From NCBI GenBank assembly GCA_037447655.1, contig JBBHKE010001838.1, positions 66,265 to 110,579 of the forward strand: a stretch of DNA of 44,315 bases, written 5' to 3'. The DNA comes from Zygnema cylindricum. Its lineage: Eukaryota; Streptophyta; Zygnematophyceae; Zygnematales; Zygnemataceae. Under the pieces are notes generated by a model. The model was not told the DNA's origin, did not search any database, and saw only the letters and a program-made list of their open reading frames with translations. Positions 1 to 9,400 of the stretch are shown piece after piece; position 1 is the stretch's first letter; the number at the start of each line of letters is the position of its first letter. The translations under genes were made by a program, and so were the position numbers.

Positions 1-135
1 TGGCACTGGCTGGCAATTGGCTGGCGGGCGCGGCCTAGGCCTTACCTAAGCCAACGGTTTAAAACCCCCAGCCCGCCAATGCCAGCCAACTGAGTTGTCC
101 TTTTCTTTTTTGCCAGTCAATGCCAGCCAGTTTGT
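1..135. repeat. TGGC-rich inverted repeat at window edge
   Basis: The first ~30 bases are TGGCTGGC-rich and end in GGCTGGCGGGC. Positions ~73-94 carry the complementary arm (GCCCGCCAATGCCAGCCAAC), and a further GCCAGTCAATGCCAGCC copy lies at ~112-128. This looks like the folded end of a small inverted-repeat element cut by the window edge. No coding potential is seen. Confidence 0.45.
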
Positions 136-172
136 TTTTAGTACAAAATTTTCTTTTTTTTTGGTTTTTTGT

Positions 173-330
173 TTGACCGACCGTAACTGACCGTTTTTTC
201 TTTTCCTGTTGAGTCAACCGACCGTAACCGCCCGACCCCCAAAATTTGGCAACCGAATCCGTTCCGGATCCGGCGCGGGCGGTCGGTTAACGGTCGGTCA
301 CGGTTTCGGTTGACCGTTTGCGACCTCTGC
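173..330. mobile_element. Diverged copy of a small inverted-repeat element
   Basis: The core CCCAAAATTTGGCAACCGAA followed by a TTCCGGATCC-type block and CGGTCGGTTA matches the core of the element at 27473-27647. The right end GCGACCTCTG also matches that element's right terminus. The flanks contain GACCGACCGTAAC and its inverted form. The left terminus is not recognisable, so this copy is diverged or truncated. It is non-coding. Confidence 0.5.
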
Positions 331-596
331 CCTAAATTAAGGTTGATATGAGTGGTGACGATCCTCCCGATTCCCAAGATGGAGAATGTGACGATTCACT
401 GGAGGAATCGATTTGGCGCGGAATTGGGTTGATTTCGACCCTGTACGTCTTTGTTCGATTTCGCATCAGTTTTGTGTTGTTTCGTTTCGCATTTTAGAAA
501 CGTCTGTCCGTACGCTTAGATTAGTACGATAATCCATTAAGTTTTGTCTAGTACAGTATGGGTATCGAACAAGCGCCCATACAAGTGTGGGACCTT

Positions 597-655
597 CGGC
601 ACCTCGCGGCACCTCGCGCCGACATTTCGGCACCTCGCGCCGACATTCGGCACCT
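597..655. repeat. GC-rich minisatellite, ~20-bp unit
   Basis: Tandem imperfect copies of a unit reading CGGCACCTCGCGCCGACATT lie here. A further CGGCACCCCGCGGGGG follows at ~782. TTTAGGGTTG (~689) and AACCCTAAAC (~733) face each other nearby as an inverted pair. No gene is seen. Confidence 0.6.
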
Positions 656-815
656 CTTGGGACTGGGTACCAGAAATAGGGTTTTGTGTTTAGGGTTGTT
701 TTTATAATAAAAAAAAAAATAGCCGAAAAAAAAACCCTAAACGAGCGGTTGCGCGGATAATACGGGCGACGTGGACGTCTTCGGCACCCCGCGGGGGCAA
801 AAAGTTGCAAGTTGC

Positions 816-1057
816 AAGTACAGTACGGTACACCGCGAATCGCTATTAGTGATAATGCTTTTTTTGCCACTTAATACATCATTTTCCCGTACACACTTGT
901 CGGATTGTGGATCTGACGGTGGGGATTGAAAGCCAGCATTCTCACCTTCCGATTGGCGGTCTCCATTTGAAAATCGGACAAATGTGTACGGAGAAAAGCT
1001 GTTTAAAGTGGCGAAAAAATTATTAACAGTAAAAGCGATACACGGTGTACTGTACTT
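816..1057. mobile_element. MITE-like element with ~45-bp inverted termini
   Basis: The left end starts AAGTACAGTAC, then TACACCGCGAATCGCTATTA, and runs to TTTTTTTGCCACTTA. The right end is its imperfect reverse complement (AAAGTGGCGAAAAAA ... GATACACGGTGTACTGTACTT). The ~240-bp length, non-coding interior and inverted ends fit a non-autonomous DNA transposon. A close relative sits at 26979-27155. Superfamily is not assigned because no clear target-site duplication is visible. Confidence 0.65.
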
Positions 1058-1087
1058 TGTGTTTGGGTTGTCATTTAGCAATTTCGG

Positions 1088-1633
1088 TACACCGCGAATC
1101 GTTATTAGTGTCAATAACTCTAATTTGGGTTCTTAAAATTTTGATTTTTTTTTTCAGATAGGGAACATGATTTTAATTTTTCCTTGACGTTAATTAAGGT
1201 ACCGTACAAAATAGCGTAAAAGCCCGAAAGTACAATAAATCTAAATAGTGTGGTGTATGGTCGATGTCAGACCGTACATAAATGTACCTTTTCAAGTAAA
1301 AATTTACAAAAAATGAATTAAATCAGACGCGCACGCATAGGAACGTGCGCTAAAAAAATGGCATTAGTCTGACACGTAAATTAGTATGGCATGTACGGAT
1401 ATTATAAATTCGCGACGGCGTACGATTTCTTATATTTCGTACGGATACGTATATTAGTGTATATAATCGTACGGCGAATATTCCATTTTTGCTGTTCCCA
1501 AATTAGCATTAACTCCGAAAAAATAGAATACACCTTTTTTTTGAAAAATTTCAAATTCTTAATTAGCATCAAGTACGGTAAATTTTATTCAACACTATTC
1601 AAATTTTTGACACTAATAACGATTCGCGGTGTA
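1088..1633. mobile_element. Non-autonomous DNA element with 26-bp perfect TIRs
   Basis: Positions 1088-1113 (TACACCGCGAATCGTTATTA, then GTGTCA) are the exact reverse complement of 1608-1633. The 546-bp interior is AT- and GTAC-rich, contains a small hairpin (GCGCACG ... CGTGCGC, ~1329-1350), and has no transposase reading frame. The outer TIR bases are shared with the elements at 816-1057 and 5115-5317, so all belong to one end-family. No target-site duplication is clear. Confidence 0.75.
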
Positions 1634-1977
1634 GTCTACATGTAAAGGGTCTTAGTGTATTAGGACGACATGTGGGATAATTCTGGGGCTTCCAAGCGGT
1701 GCACGCTCACACGTGTCGCGCCATTTTTATTTCTGTAAGTAAAAGGACATGGCATAAGGTAGAACTTTATTGAATGAATTTTCTGGAGGAAATAGGATAG
1801 TGAAGAAGAAAAGAAGAGGTGACATTATAAATTTCAGTTTTTTAATGTGAATTTATTTTTTCGAAATGTCTTCCAATGTCAAAAACAATGGGATGTAATA
1901 TTTTATAAAGTTGAGTGCTTCCGTGAATAAGGGATTTATTGTGGTGAAAAATGAGCTGAAAATCGATCCTATAAAGG

Positions 1978-2440
1978 GATAGGGGAAGATGGGCAAGCAC
2001 GAGAGAGAGGGACGGGGAAATAAAAGGAGAAGAATGAAAGGGTTAGCGGGATGGAGGGAGAGGGGCCAGTTGGAGAGAAGGAGAAGGTAAAGAGTGGTGT
2101 GTGGCTGAAGGGGCCACGAGGGAGGGGAAGATGGCAGGATAAAGAGGCAGTGGAAGGACAGGACAAGGAGAAGGAGGCAGTGGAAGGGGTGGTGACAGGG
2201 AAAGAATAAGGAGGCAGTGAATGAGAGAGATAAAAAGCGGAAGAAACAAAGAGGGGGAGGGAGAGGATAGCGGGTGAAAATAAAAGGAGAAAGTGGCCAG
2301 CAGGAAACAAGGATAGGTGCTAACAAGAAAGAGGAGGAAGGGGAGAAGAGAAAAAAAGACAGCGATGAGCTGGCGAAAGGGGGAAGAGGAGGGAACGAGT
2401 GGGTGAGAGAGAGAGAGTCGTCTGCCCTCCATCCCCTTCT
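1978..2440. repeat. Polypurine (GGA/GAA) tract
   Basis: Almost pure purine on the plus strand, with irregular GGAGAAGG and GAGGCAGTGGAAGG motifs. Long pyrimidine-strand open frames here come from composition, not a gene. The following stretch (2440-3150) is ordinary AT-rich DNA in which I see no gene. Confidence 0.75.
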
Positions 2441-3152
2441 CCTCCTCCCTTACCATTTTTTTGTCCGTTTCACACTTTGGGCGTGGGAGTGATTGAGAAT
2501 TTTGCTATTGCATTTTGACTTTTCTACTTCGAGGAAAAAAAAAAAAACAAAATAACGGATTCTTTTTTATTTGAAATTTGGGCAGTGACTAACTACACTT
2601 AATTGGAGCATAGATTTGGTAGTTTTCATCGTTTTTTGTTTTGTTTATAATAAATTTATGAAATTTGGTGATCAAATGAGAAATTGAAACTTTTGAAGTA
2701 TTAAACCGTCAAAAGTGTACGGAAGGGAATCATTGCTGAAGATCCCAAAGGATCAAATTTATTAAAACTAAATGTTGGGGACTTACATGAAAGAACTTTT
2801 AAATTGATCGAAATTAAAAAAATCACTACGAGAATCCGCCTCAATTCTTTAAATTCAGCCATCTATAAAGAACTCTGCCACTACACTTTCCCACTTTTCT
2901 AAAAAAAAACGTCGATGAAAATTATGACACTCTCAACAATTAACAAAATTTGAATGAAGGATGGACGAAGGAGAGCTCCTACTTCTGTCTGTACACTTTT
3001 TGAAAACGCATACAAAAAAGTCGTAGAATTAAATCTAAAATGCAATTGTACAAGTAAAGCAATTTCCTACGTGACGCTACTAGAAAAACATAAGCTACTC
3101 TTTACGAGACACTATTAATACACATAAAAAAAAGTAACAAAAAAGTTGTTGA

Positions 3153-3960
3153 CTACTCCGCAGACGCTGGTATATTCTGGCCGTTGAATCCAGAGTATCG
3201 GCAATCAGTTTTCAAGACACCAGAAGAAACATAGTCTTCTGGACGACCATCAAGGAATCCTTTTCCACTCGCTCCATCAGCAGAAATAACATGCTTCAAT
3301 GCCTCACCCAATTTAGAGTAGATCTCAGTGCGTTCCTCTCTTCCTTCACGATATGTTTGTCCGAGAACTCCATGGATGGCAGGTGTCGTGTGTACAAATA
3401 GCAAAGAGATGTCAACAACTCATAATCATAAATAATAAACATAAAAGCACACTAAGAAGCAACAATTTTATGGCAAGACCATTGGAGCCCAAGGGAGTTG
3501 AAAGCATCTTACTTGCATCCAGTTAATATGGAGAGGGAGAGGAAGAAGGGGAGGGAAATGAGGAGAGGGAGAGGGGTCGGAAGGTGAAGTTGAGGGTGAG
3601 GATGAGGGTGATAGAGAGATTAAAGCAACTCACTTGTATCCAGTTAATAGACATGCTGATGTGAGTTTCCGCATCATCCGGCCTCCGAAGTAGAGGATGC
3701 ACAACACCGAGGTGCACCGTCATATCCAACAAACCGTCGATAAATACACTGTAAATATCCATGTCAAATATTCCACTCTTCTTAATACCCATGAACTTAA
3801 TAGTAAGCTCACCCGCTAGATCCACCTCCTCTCCCACATCCATCCTAGGAATAACTTCCCCATCCACCTCCGCCTTCGCCAAAAATCCCAATCCTCTCGC
3901 CGTCTCCTTCCCTCCCCTCGCCACAAGTAGGAGAGAATTCATCGCGATATATTTCGTCAT
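3153..3960 (-). CDS. Root_cap-domain (LEA-like) protein gene, two coding blocks, possibly broken
   Basis: Two minus-strand blocks together resemble the plant Root_cap family (PF06830), proteins of unknown biochemical role related to root-cap and LEA-type proteins. The 3' block (3153-~3404) reads IHGVLGQTYREG and later DYVSSGVLKTDCRYSGF, the two hallmark motifs of the domain, and ends in a stop. The 5' block (~3640-3960) starts with a Met at 3960 and ends RRPDDAETHISMSINWIQ, matching the conserved P-D-D-x-x-x-H segment that precedes G-V-L-G-Q-T-Y. It then meets a good donor (CAA|GTGAGT). The donor-proximal 20 bp is duplicated at ~3513-3532 (CAA|GTAAG). No acceptor between the blocks gives an in-frame join: the only AG close upstream is in the wrong phase and a TGA lies just before it. 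Either an exon is missed or this is a pseudogene. Family call fairly sure, gene structure not. Confidence 0.6.
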
Positions 3961-4194
3961 ATATAGTACTTTTTAAATTTAATACTTTATATAATATATT
4001 CTTTTATCGAAAACGAAAAATCGTATGATACGCTGCATATGACGTGAGTGTTGTTACGTTACGTCAAGGTAGAGCAACATGTAACCGTAGAAAAATTAAT
4101 TTCTTATATAATTAGTACTGAACTTCAAATTTTCAAACGAAAAACTCACACTAATTTAGTGAAATGATGATCGAACAAGATTTTTCTTGCAGAC

Positions 4195-4302
4195 TGTTCC
4201 TTTCAGCAGTAGCAATAGTACTAGCAGCTGCAACAGTGGCACTAATATTACTAGCATTAGCAGTAGTACTAGCAGCAGCAGCAGTAGCACTTGTCTCTTA
4301 TT
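4195..4302. repeat. Imperfect AGY trinucleotide microsatellite
   Basis: An uninterrupted run of CAG/TAG/ACT triplets (for example AGCAGCAGCAGTAGCAC). A short open frame through it is serine-rich by composition only. Confidence 0.7.
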
Positions 4303-4439
4303 TCAAAAATCACATTTTTCAAGTAATGTGAGAGAAAACTACAGAAATAACTCTAAAAATCAAAAAATAAAATCCGGAATGTGTATGGGGACACACACAC
4401 CTACGAATAGCCGTAAAAAACAAGAGAACAAGATTCAAT

Positions 4440-4572
4440 ATATCACGATATAATATATTGGCATATCGGCCCGATATATCGGCAAAATATCGCGATATTT
4501 AGCTTCTCGATATATCGAAGCGATATATCGATTATCGGGTACATGAAATTCGATATATATCGAATATAGGCA
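4440..4572. repeat. CGATATATCG palindrome cluster
   Basis: Repeated self-complementary blocks (CGATATATCG, ATATCGCGATAT, CCCGATATATCGG) pack this 130-bp stretch. It is non-coding and could fold into alternative hairpins. Confidence 0.6.
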
Positions 4573-4639
4573 ACAGGCCCTCGATACTCAACACTACATT
4601 TTAGGGTTATTTAAGGATTTTAGGGGATTTTATGGTTTT

Positions 4640-5110
4640 TAGGGTAGATTTTAGTACATTTCATATATTAAATTACAACTGTTTTAGATTTTTCGTACAT
4701 TTACGTACAGCATCCTTATTAATCCGTACTTTTTATAGTTATTACAGCTAAGGGTATGTTGCCGTACATTTCCGCATTATTCAGTACAGCTGCGTTACAT
4801 TGCCGTACAGTAGTTAACATAGCCGTACAATATTGTACATTTTATGGTTTTTTACTTTTTTAAGCTGGATTTTTGAGCTTTTAGGGTACATTCTTGTACG
4901 TTCTCGTATATTTCAGTACAATAGTCTTAGATTTTATGTACTTTTACGGTTATCAGGGTATGGTTTCCGTATAGGTCCGTACATTTCCGTATATCGTGCG
5001 TACTTTTCAGAAGTTTTAAGGAATTTTTTACGATCACGCTTTCGTACAAATTTCGTATAATCCGTACAGTAAAAAAGTACGCAATTTGCTAAAACTTACG
5101 AAACAAGCGA
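4640..5110. repeat. GTAC-rich AT DNA, no gene seen
   Basis: CCGTACATTT/CGTACAG-type words recur every ~15-30 bp, giving a strong excess of the palindrome GTAC. The same bias is visible at ~1190-1640 and ~5330-5870. No coding exon is supported. Confidence 0.5.
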
Positions 5111-5114
5111 ATAC

Positions 5115-5317
5115 TACACCGTGAATCGTTATTAGCCTTATGTACGCTATATCGGCACCCCAAAATTTTGACATTGATACCTTAAATAGAATAAATCACA
5201 CTATTTAAGGAACTGGACCATCATCTGCCACGTCTCTTGGCACTAAATTAGAACGAATGACGCTAATTTTTAATTTACTCTAATAGTTTCTTTACGCTAA
5301 TAACGATTCAAGGTGTA
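5115..5317. mobile_element. Small element with ~22-bp TIRs
   Basis: The left end TACACCGTGAATCGTTATTA is the near-perfect reverse complement of the right end TAATAACGATTCAAGGTGTA. The 203-bp interior is non-coding. It shares terminal bases with the element at 1088-1633 and abuts the GTAC-rich block. Confidence 0.65.
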
Positions 5318-6029
5318 CTGTACCTAGTTTTCGGGAAAAAGTCAAAATCCGTACGAATTGGACATCTATGCTTTATTTATGCATTATATCCGTACGTTTT
5401 TTTCGTACGATGATTATACACATTTTACGAAATATTAAAAAAACGAAAAATAACGAAATTTCCTGAAAGACATCTACGGTACAGTAGGCTGTAGTTCCAT
5501 CGTGAGGTTTCTGTAATTGAACGTAAAACATTACGTGGCCAATATTTTGGAGTACCAGCCAACGGGTAACACGTGGTGTGCGATAAGATCCGATAGAAGA
5601 TTCGATAAACAGACCAATCATAATTGCAAACATCACATTCGCGCCGACTCCCACAATCGTGCCAGATCATTGTTAGCTCCCGGACCTTCGGAGAATCTTT
5701 GGTGGGATTTTATGAAATGCCGGTCTTTCGATTTTTTATTTTTTTTCATACGGTATTGTACGAAAAGGTACCGATTTATAGAAAATACAGTACAGTACAG
5801 TACTGTACGTAATAAGCTTTTCGTACGATGTAGCTTCGTGGCGAAGAACAGAATCGTACTTTTCTTTTAAAATTTTCCGGCGTAATTTCATTGGACCTCA
5901 ATTCAGGTGACCATGTGGATAACTCGAATATTACTGTACTATTTTATAGAATCGGGACCAAATATCATATCGAGAGGAAATGTGCTCTAACCGACATGTT
6001 TATCATCTACTTCTAGATCTGAAAAACTA

Positions 6030-6092
6030 AAACTGCCACGTGGCTCTTGCTGAAAACCCTTTGTGTCCTTCTGACGTGGAGAGTGGTCAGCC
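6030..6092 (+). promoter_or_regulatory. Upstream region with G-box (CACGTG)
   Basis: A perfect G-box within GCCACGTGGC lies at ~6035-6044, about 50 bp before the ATG of the LRR-papain gene. G-boxes are bound by bZIP/bHLH factors in plants. A second GCCACGTGGC falls inside the signal-peptide exon (~6137). A TATA-like TTTATAG is at ~5943. Promoter function is inferred from position. Confidence 0.35.
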
Positions 6093-6430
6093 ATGGCTGC
6101 CGCGAGAGTCTTTGCTGTATTACTTATCGTGGCTTGCCACGTGGCACTCGTCATGGGATTCTATAATGGCGATGACTATGGCGGCATGGCGATGGATGAC
6201 GGTAGGTTTTCCCCTCCTTTACCCTTCCTTTTCCCTCTTCTTAGTCTGCGGTCCATGTACTAACACGTGCGAAACATGAGTCTGATTCGCTCCTCTGACG
6301 CGTGTTTCTCTACTGCTGCCGCAGTGGCGGCTTTGCAGGCGGTGAAGGCGGCCATTTTGAACAAGGAGGACTTTCCGGAGATCACATGCGGCGGTGAATT
6401 CTACTGCTTTGACAGTCGCGTGATTGAGAT
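6093..6430 (+). CDS. Exons 1-2: signal peptide and LRR N-terminal cap
   Basis: Exon 1 starts at an ATG in good context and encodes a classic signal peptide (VFAVLLIVACHVALVMG, ~residues 6-22), then a short acidic Gly/Tyr/Met-rich linker. It ends GACG|GTAGGT. After a 123-nt intron, exon 2 starts GCAG|TGGCGG and reads VAALQAVKAAILNKEDFP, then TCGGEFYCFDSRVIE. This is the plant LRRNT_2 pattern (D-x-x-A-L, then two Cys, then R-V-x-E-L). Exon 2 ends GAGAT|GTGAGT in phase 2, exactly the phase of the downstream 72-nt LRR exons. Joined, it reads RVIEIHLNGNELSG, the normal cap-to-first-LRR transition. If the donor were not used, the frame would stop at 6432-6434 and give a 72-residue secreted peptide. 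I consider that less likely. Confidence 0.75.
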
Positions 6431-9400
6431 GTGAGTGAATGTCCCTGCGTGCACTCCCTGCGGCGGTAAATCCGGTCTGAATCTCGCACATTTTATCTCG
6501 CACTGACTTTCGCACTGAATTTCGCACTAAATTTCGCACTGAATTTCGCACTGAATCTCGCACTGAATCTCGCACTGAAATCTGATTGGTAAACTGCGCT
6601 ATCTCTCTCTTGCAATAAATCCGCTCTGAATGTAGCACCGAATCTCGCACTGAATTCCGCACTGATATATGATTGGATAATTGCGTGCACTCTCTGCTGC
6701 GATGCTCTCTCAGAGCGATGTTGGGGCGCTGGCGAGGCTGGATGGTGGAGGGGTGGAATTAGAAGGGTGGGGTGGGGTGGGATGGGGGGGAAATGGGGGG
6801 GAAGGGAGGGAGGTGGAAGAAGGAAGCAAAGAACTCTACGGAGAGGGGGAGGAGAGGAAGAACGAGCAATGTTGTCCATTCAACGATGAAAGAATGGTGC
6901 AGATAACTGTCGGTGTATAAGAGGAAGGGGGAGTAGGGAGGGGGAGATAATGAGGAAGGGGAAGAGGTGGGGCGGCGAGGGAGCTTGTTAGATGAAAGAG
7001 GAGGAAGGGAAAATGTGGGAATCGAGAGAATTAGAGTTCGTTAAAAGAGGGAAGGAAAACGAGGGAGAGGGGGAGGAAGTGAGGGGGGAGAGGAAGGGGT
7101 AGGGATAATGAGGGATCGTGAAATTTCTTTAGGAGTGTGAGGAAGAGGAGGTGGGAGAGAATGAGCGATAGCGTTAGAAAACGGCGGGAGAAAGGGATCT
7201 TATTAGGAGTGGGATGAGAGGGGAAAAGGGGTGGGGAAACGAATGAGGGATCTCATCAAGTGAGAGAGGGTGTATGGGAGAAGAAGAGGGAGAGTGAGGG
7301 GAAAAAGCAGAGGGGGAGGGAAGAGAACGATGGTTTTTTTAAGAGAAGGATGCAAGGATGGTGAAATGGGAGAGGGGGAAAATAAGAGATCCCGTTAGGA
7401 GAGGGACGGTGAAGTGGAAGGGGGAAGAGAAGAGAATGAGGGAACCGTTGGGAGAGGGGGGACGTATGGGAGAGAGATGAAGGTGGAAGGAGAGGGGAGA
7501 GAAATGAGAATGTCGTTAGGAGGGCGAGAGGGTAGGGGTAGGGGAAGTGAGGGGGACGGGTAGGGAGAGAAGGTGAAAGAACTCGTTAAGAGATGGAGGG
7601 AGTGACCCGGGGGAGGGAGAAGGAAGTAAAGTGATCAATCTAACACTCAATGTTCAACATAAAATATTTATAATTGGGGAAGCAATAACAGTATTGAACA
7701 TTGCATCACATTGAATAATCATTGAGGACATTTTGGAAAATGTAATCTCACAGTCAAAAACCAGAAGTCATCTTTCCTCTCTTCTTTCCTCGTCTACATA
7801 CTCCACGTTCTCGTTGAATATACAATAACACACAATTCCATGGCGTCCCTACTGCAGCCAACTATGGTGCGACACGTGTGAGCGTGCAATTCCCAATCAC
7901 AAGAATTCCATGCCTCAGTGTGTGATTGAGGGTCGCTGGTCAAATTCTTGCACCTTAATTGCTATAAGAGGAACTCCGTCTCCTTTTTAACATAAGAGAC
8001 AAAACAATGGGAATTTGAATTATCTCCACCAATTTTGACACAAGAGAGCCGATTCGGTATCTTTCCTCTATATTCTTGTGTACGCCTAAGAACCAAACAT
8101 TGTTCCAGATTTTTCTCTTCCTAATCCACATTTAGCGATTTGATTTTGAACTCGAAGATTTTTGACGCTTTGTGGACATTTTAGAATTTCGGCTCACATT
8201 GCTTAGACGTCGATGCCAATGTCCAATTTTTCCGAACTCTAATCTGAATTCAATTTCCCTTTCTTGACATTGACAATGGATTGCGGCTCCTCATCCTCAT
8301 CCGAATTCTCAATGTCTAGGGAATTGGTAACGTCGTTCTCATAGAAATTGAGATTTTCCTTCAATTAGGCCGATTTCTCAATTATCGAATTTAAATCCTC
8401 ATGATAATTTACATTGCGGGATTCTTCTATAATGCGAAAAACCGGGTCAACCACCCGGTAAATATTTCCCTTTGAACTATAGACCACAAAAGTTTCGGGC
8501 AAGCTCCTCGCCGCTAATTTCCCCTTCTTTTGCACTTGATCCACATTGACCGTAGCTCGTTTTCCCCAAATTCGGAGATGATGGAGAGTCGTTTTCTCCT
8601 ATATAATACCTCTATTTGCGTTTTATCGCCTGAAATTGAATCAAGCCTCCGATTACAAATATAGTTGGCTGTGTGGATTGCTTCTACCCACAACGAGATG
8701 TTATGTTCGGAGGAATACACAAAAAAAAATGGAAGCTTCACAAAGACGATGGCACCTTAAGAATCGCAAAAGCTAAAAATGAGGCAAGAAGGAGAAAGAG
8801 AGATCAGTTGGGAGGGACGCAACCAAATAGTCGTTTTGGTGGTACAAGTCTTTGTCTTGTTTGAAGCCATAAATAGACTCAAGCAAAGGACAGAAATTGA
8901 AAAGAAACTATCTAGATTAATTTCTGGAAATCCATATTTTAGTACAGCATTGACATGAATTTTGTGCCACTCACTGTTTCATGCCATAAACAGACTTTTG
9001 CAAAGCACACACAAGAGTTTCTTTCCTGATCATATAGTAACTAGGTGTTTTCTCTGTACAAATGTCATAGTGTTTACTCTATATAGATGGCCCCCCTCAA
9101 GAGTACGGTGAAGAAAAATTCTCTTGACTTTAAGTCGGTGAAATCCCAGGTTAGGAAATATATTGTACGAATGGAATTGAATTTTGCGACAGGGGTAGAA
9201 ACTTCATTGTAATTGATTCCCTTTAGTCTGCGGTTATCTTTTCGCCGCGAGGCGCATTTTAAATTGTGAAAACATACAATTTTAAAGAACCACTTGTAAC
9301 AAATGTCACAACAATTGGCAGTAAAATACAAAGATTTCAGTTATTATTTTTCATAAATGCCTCATATTGTTGAGTTATTTCAAAACGCAAATTGTAATCG

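Noticed and set aside
1853-2492. Long overlapping open frames (72-157 codons) on both strands
   Set aside because: They lie in a polypurine tract. The products are Ser/Pro/Leu/Phe or Gly/Glu/Arg strings with no domain, as expected from composition.
5373-5670. Minus-strand open frames of 81-93 codons, one with a hydrophobic stretch (MFAIMIGLFIESSIG)
   Set aside because: It looks slightly protein-like, but I recognise no family, and no splice context or start supports a gene. Too weak to annotate.
6093-6434. A stand-alone two-exon 72-residue secreted Cys-containing peptide gene
   Set aside because: It is possible, because a TGA follows the donor directly. The LRRNT motif, phase-2 donor and R-V-I-E end fit the downstream LRR exons better. 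Kept as an alternative only.
6219-6879. Minus-strand frames of repeated S-A-R-F and S-V-R-D type residues
   Set aside because: These are translations of the 12-bp tandem repeat and the adjacent purine tract.
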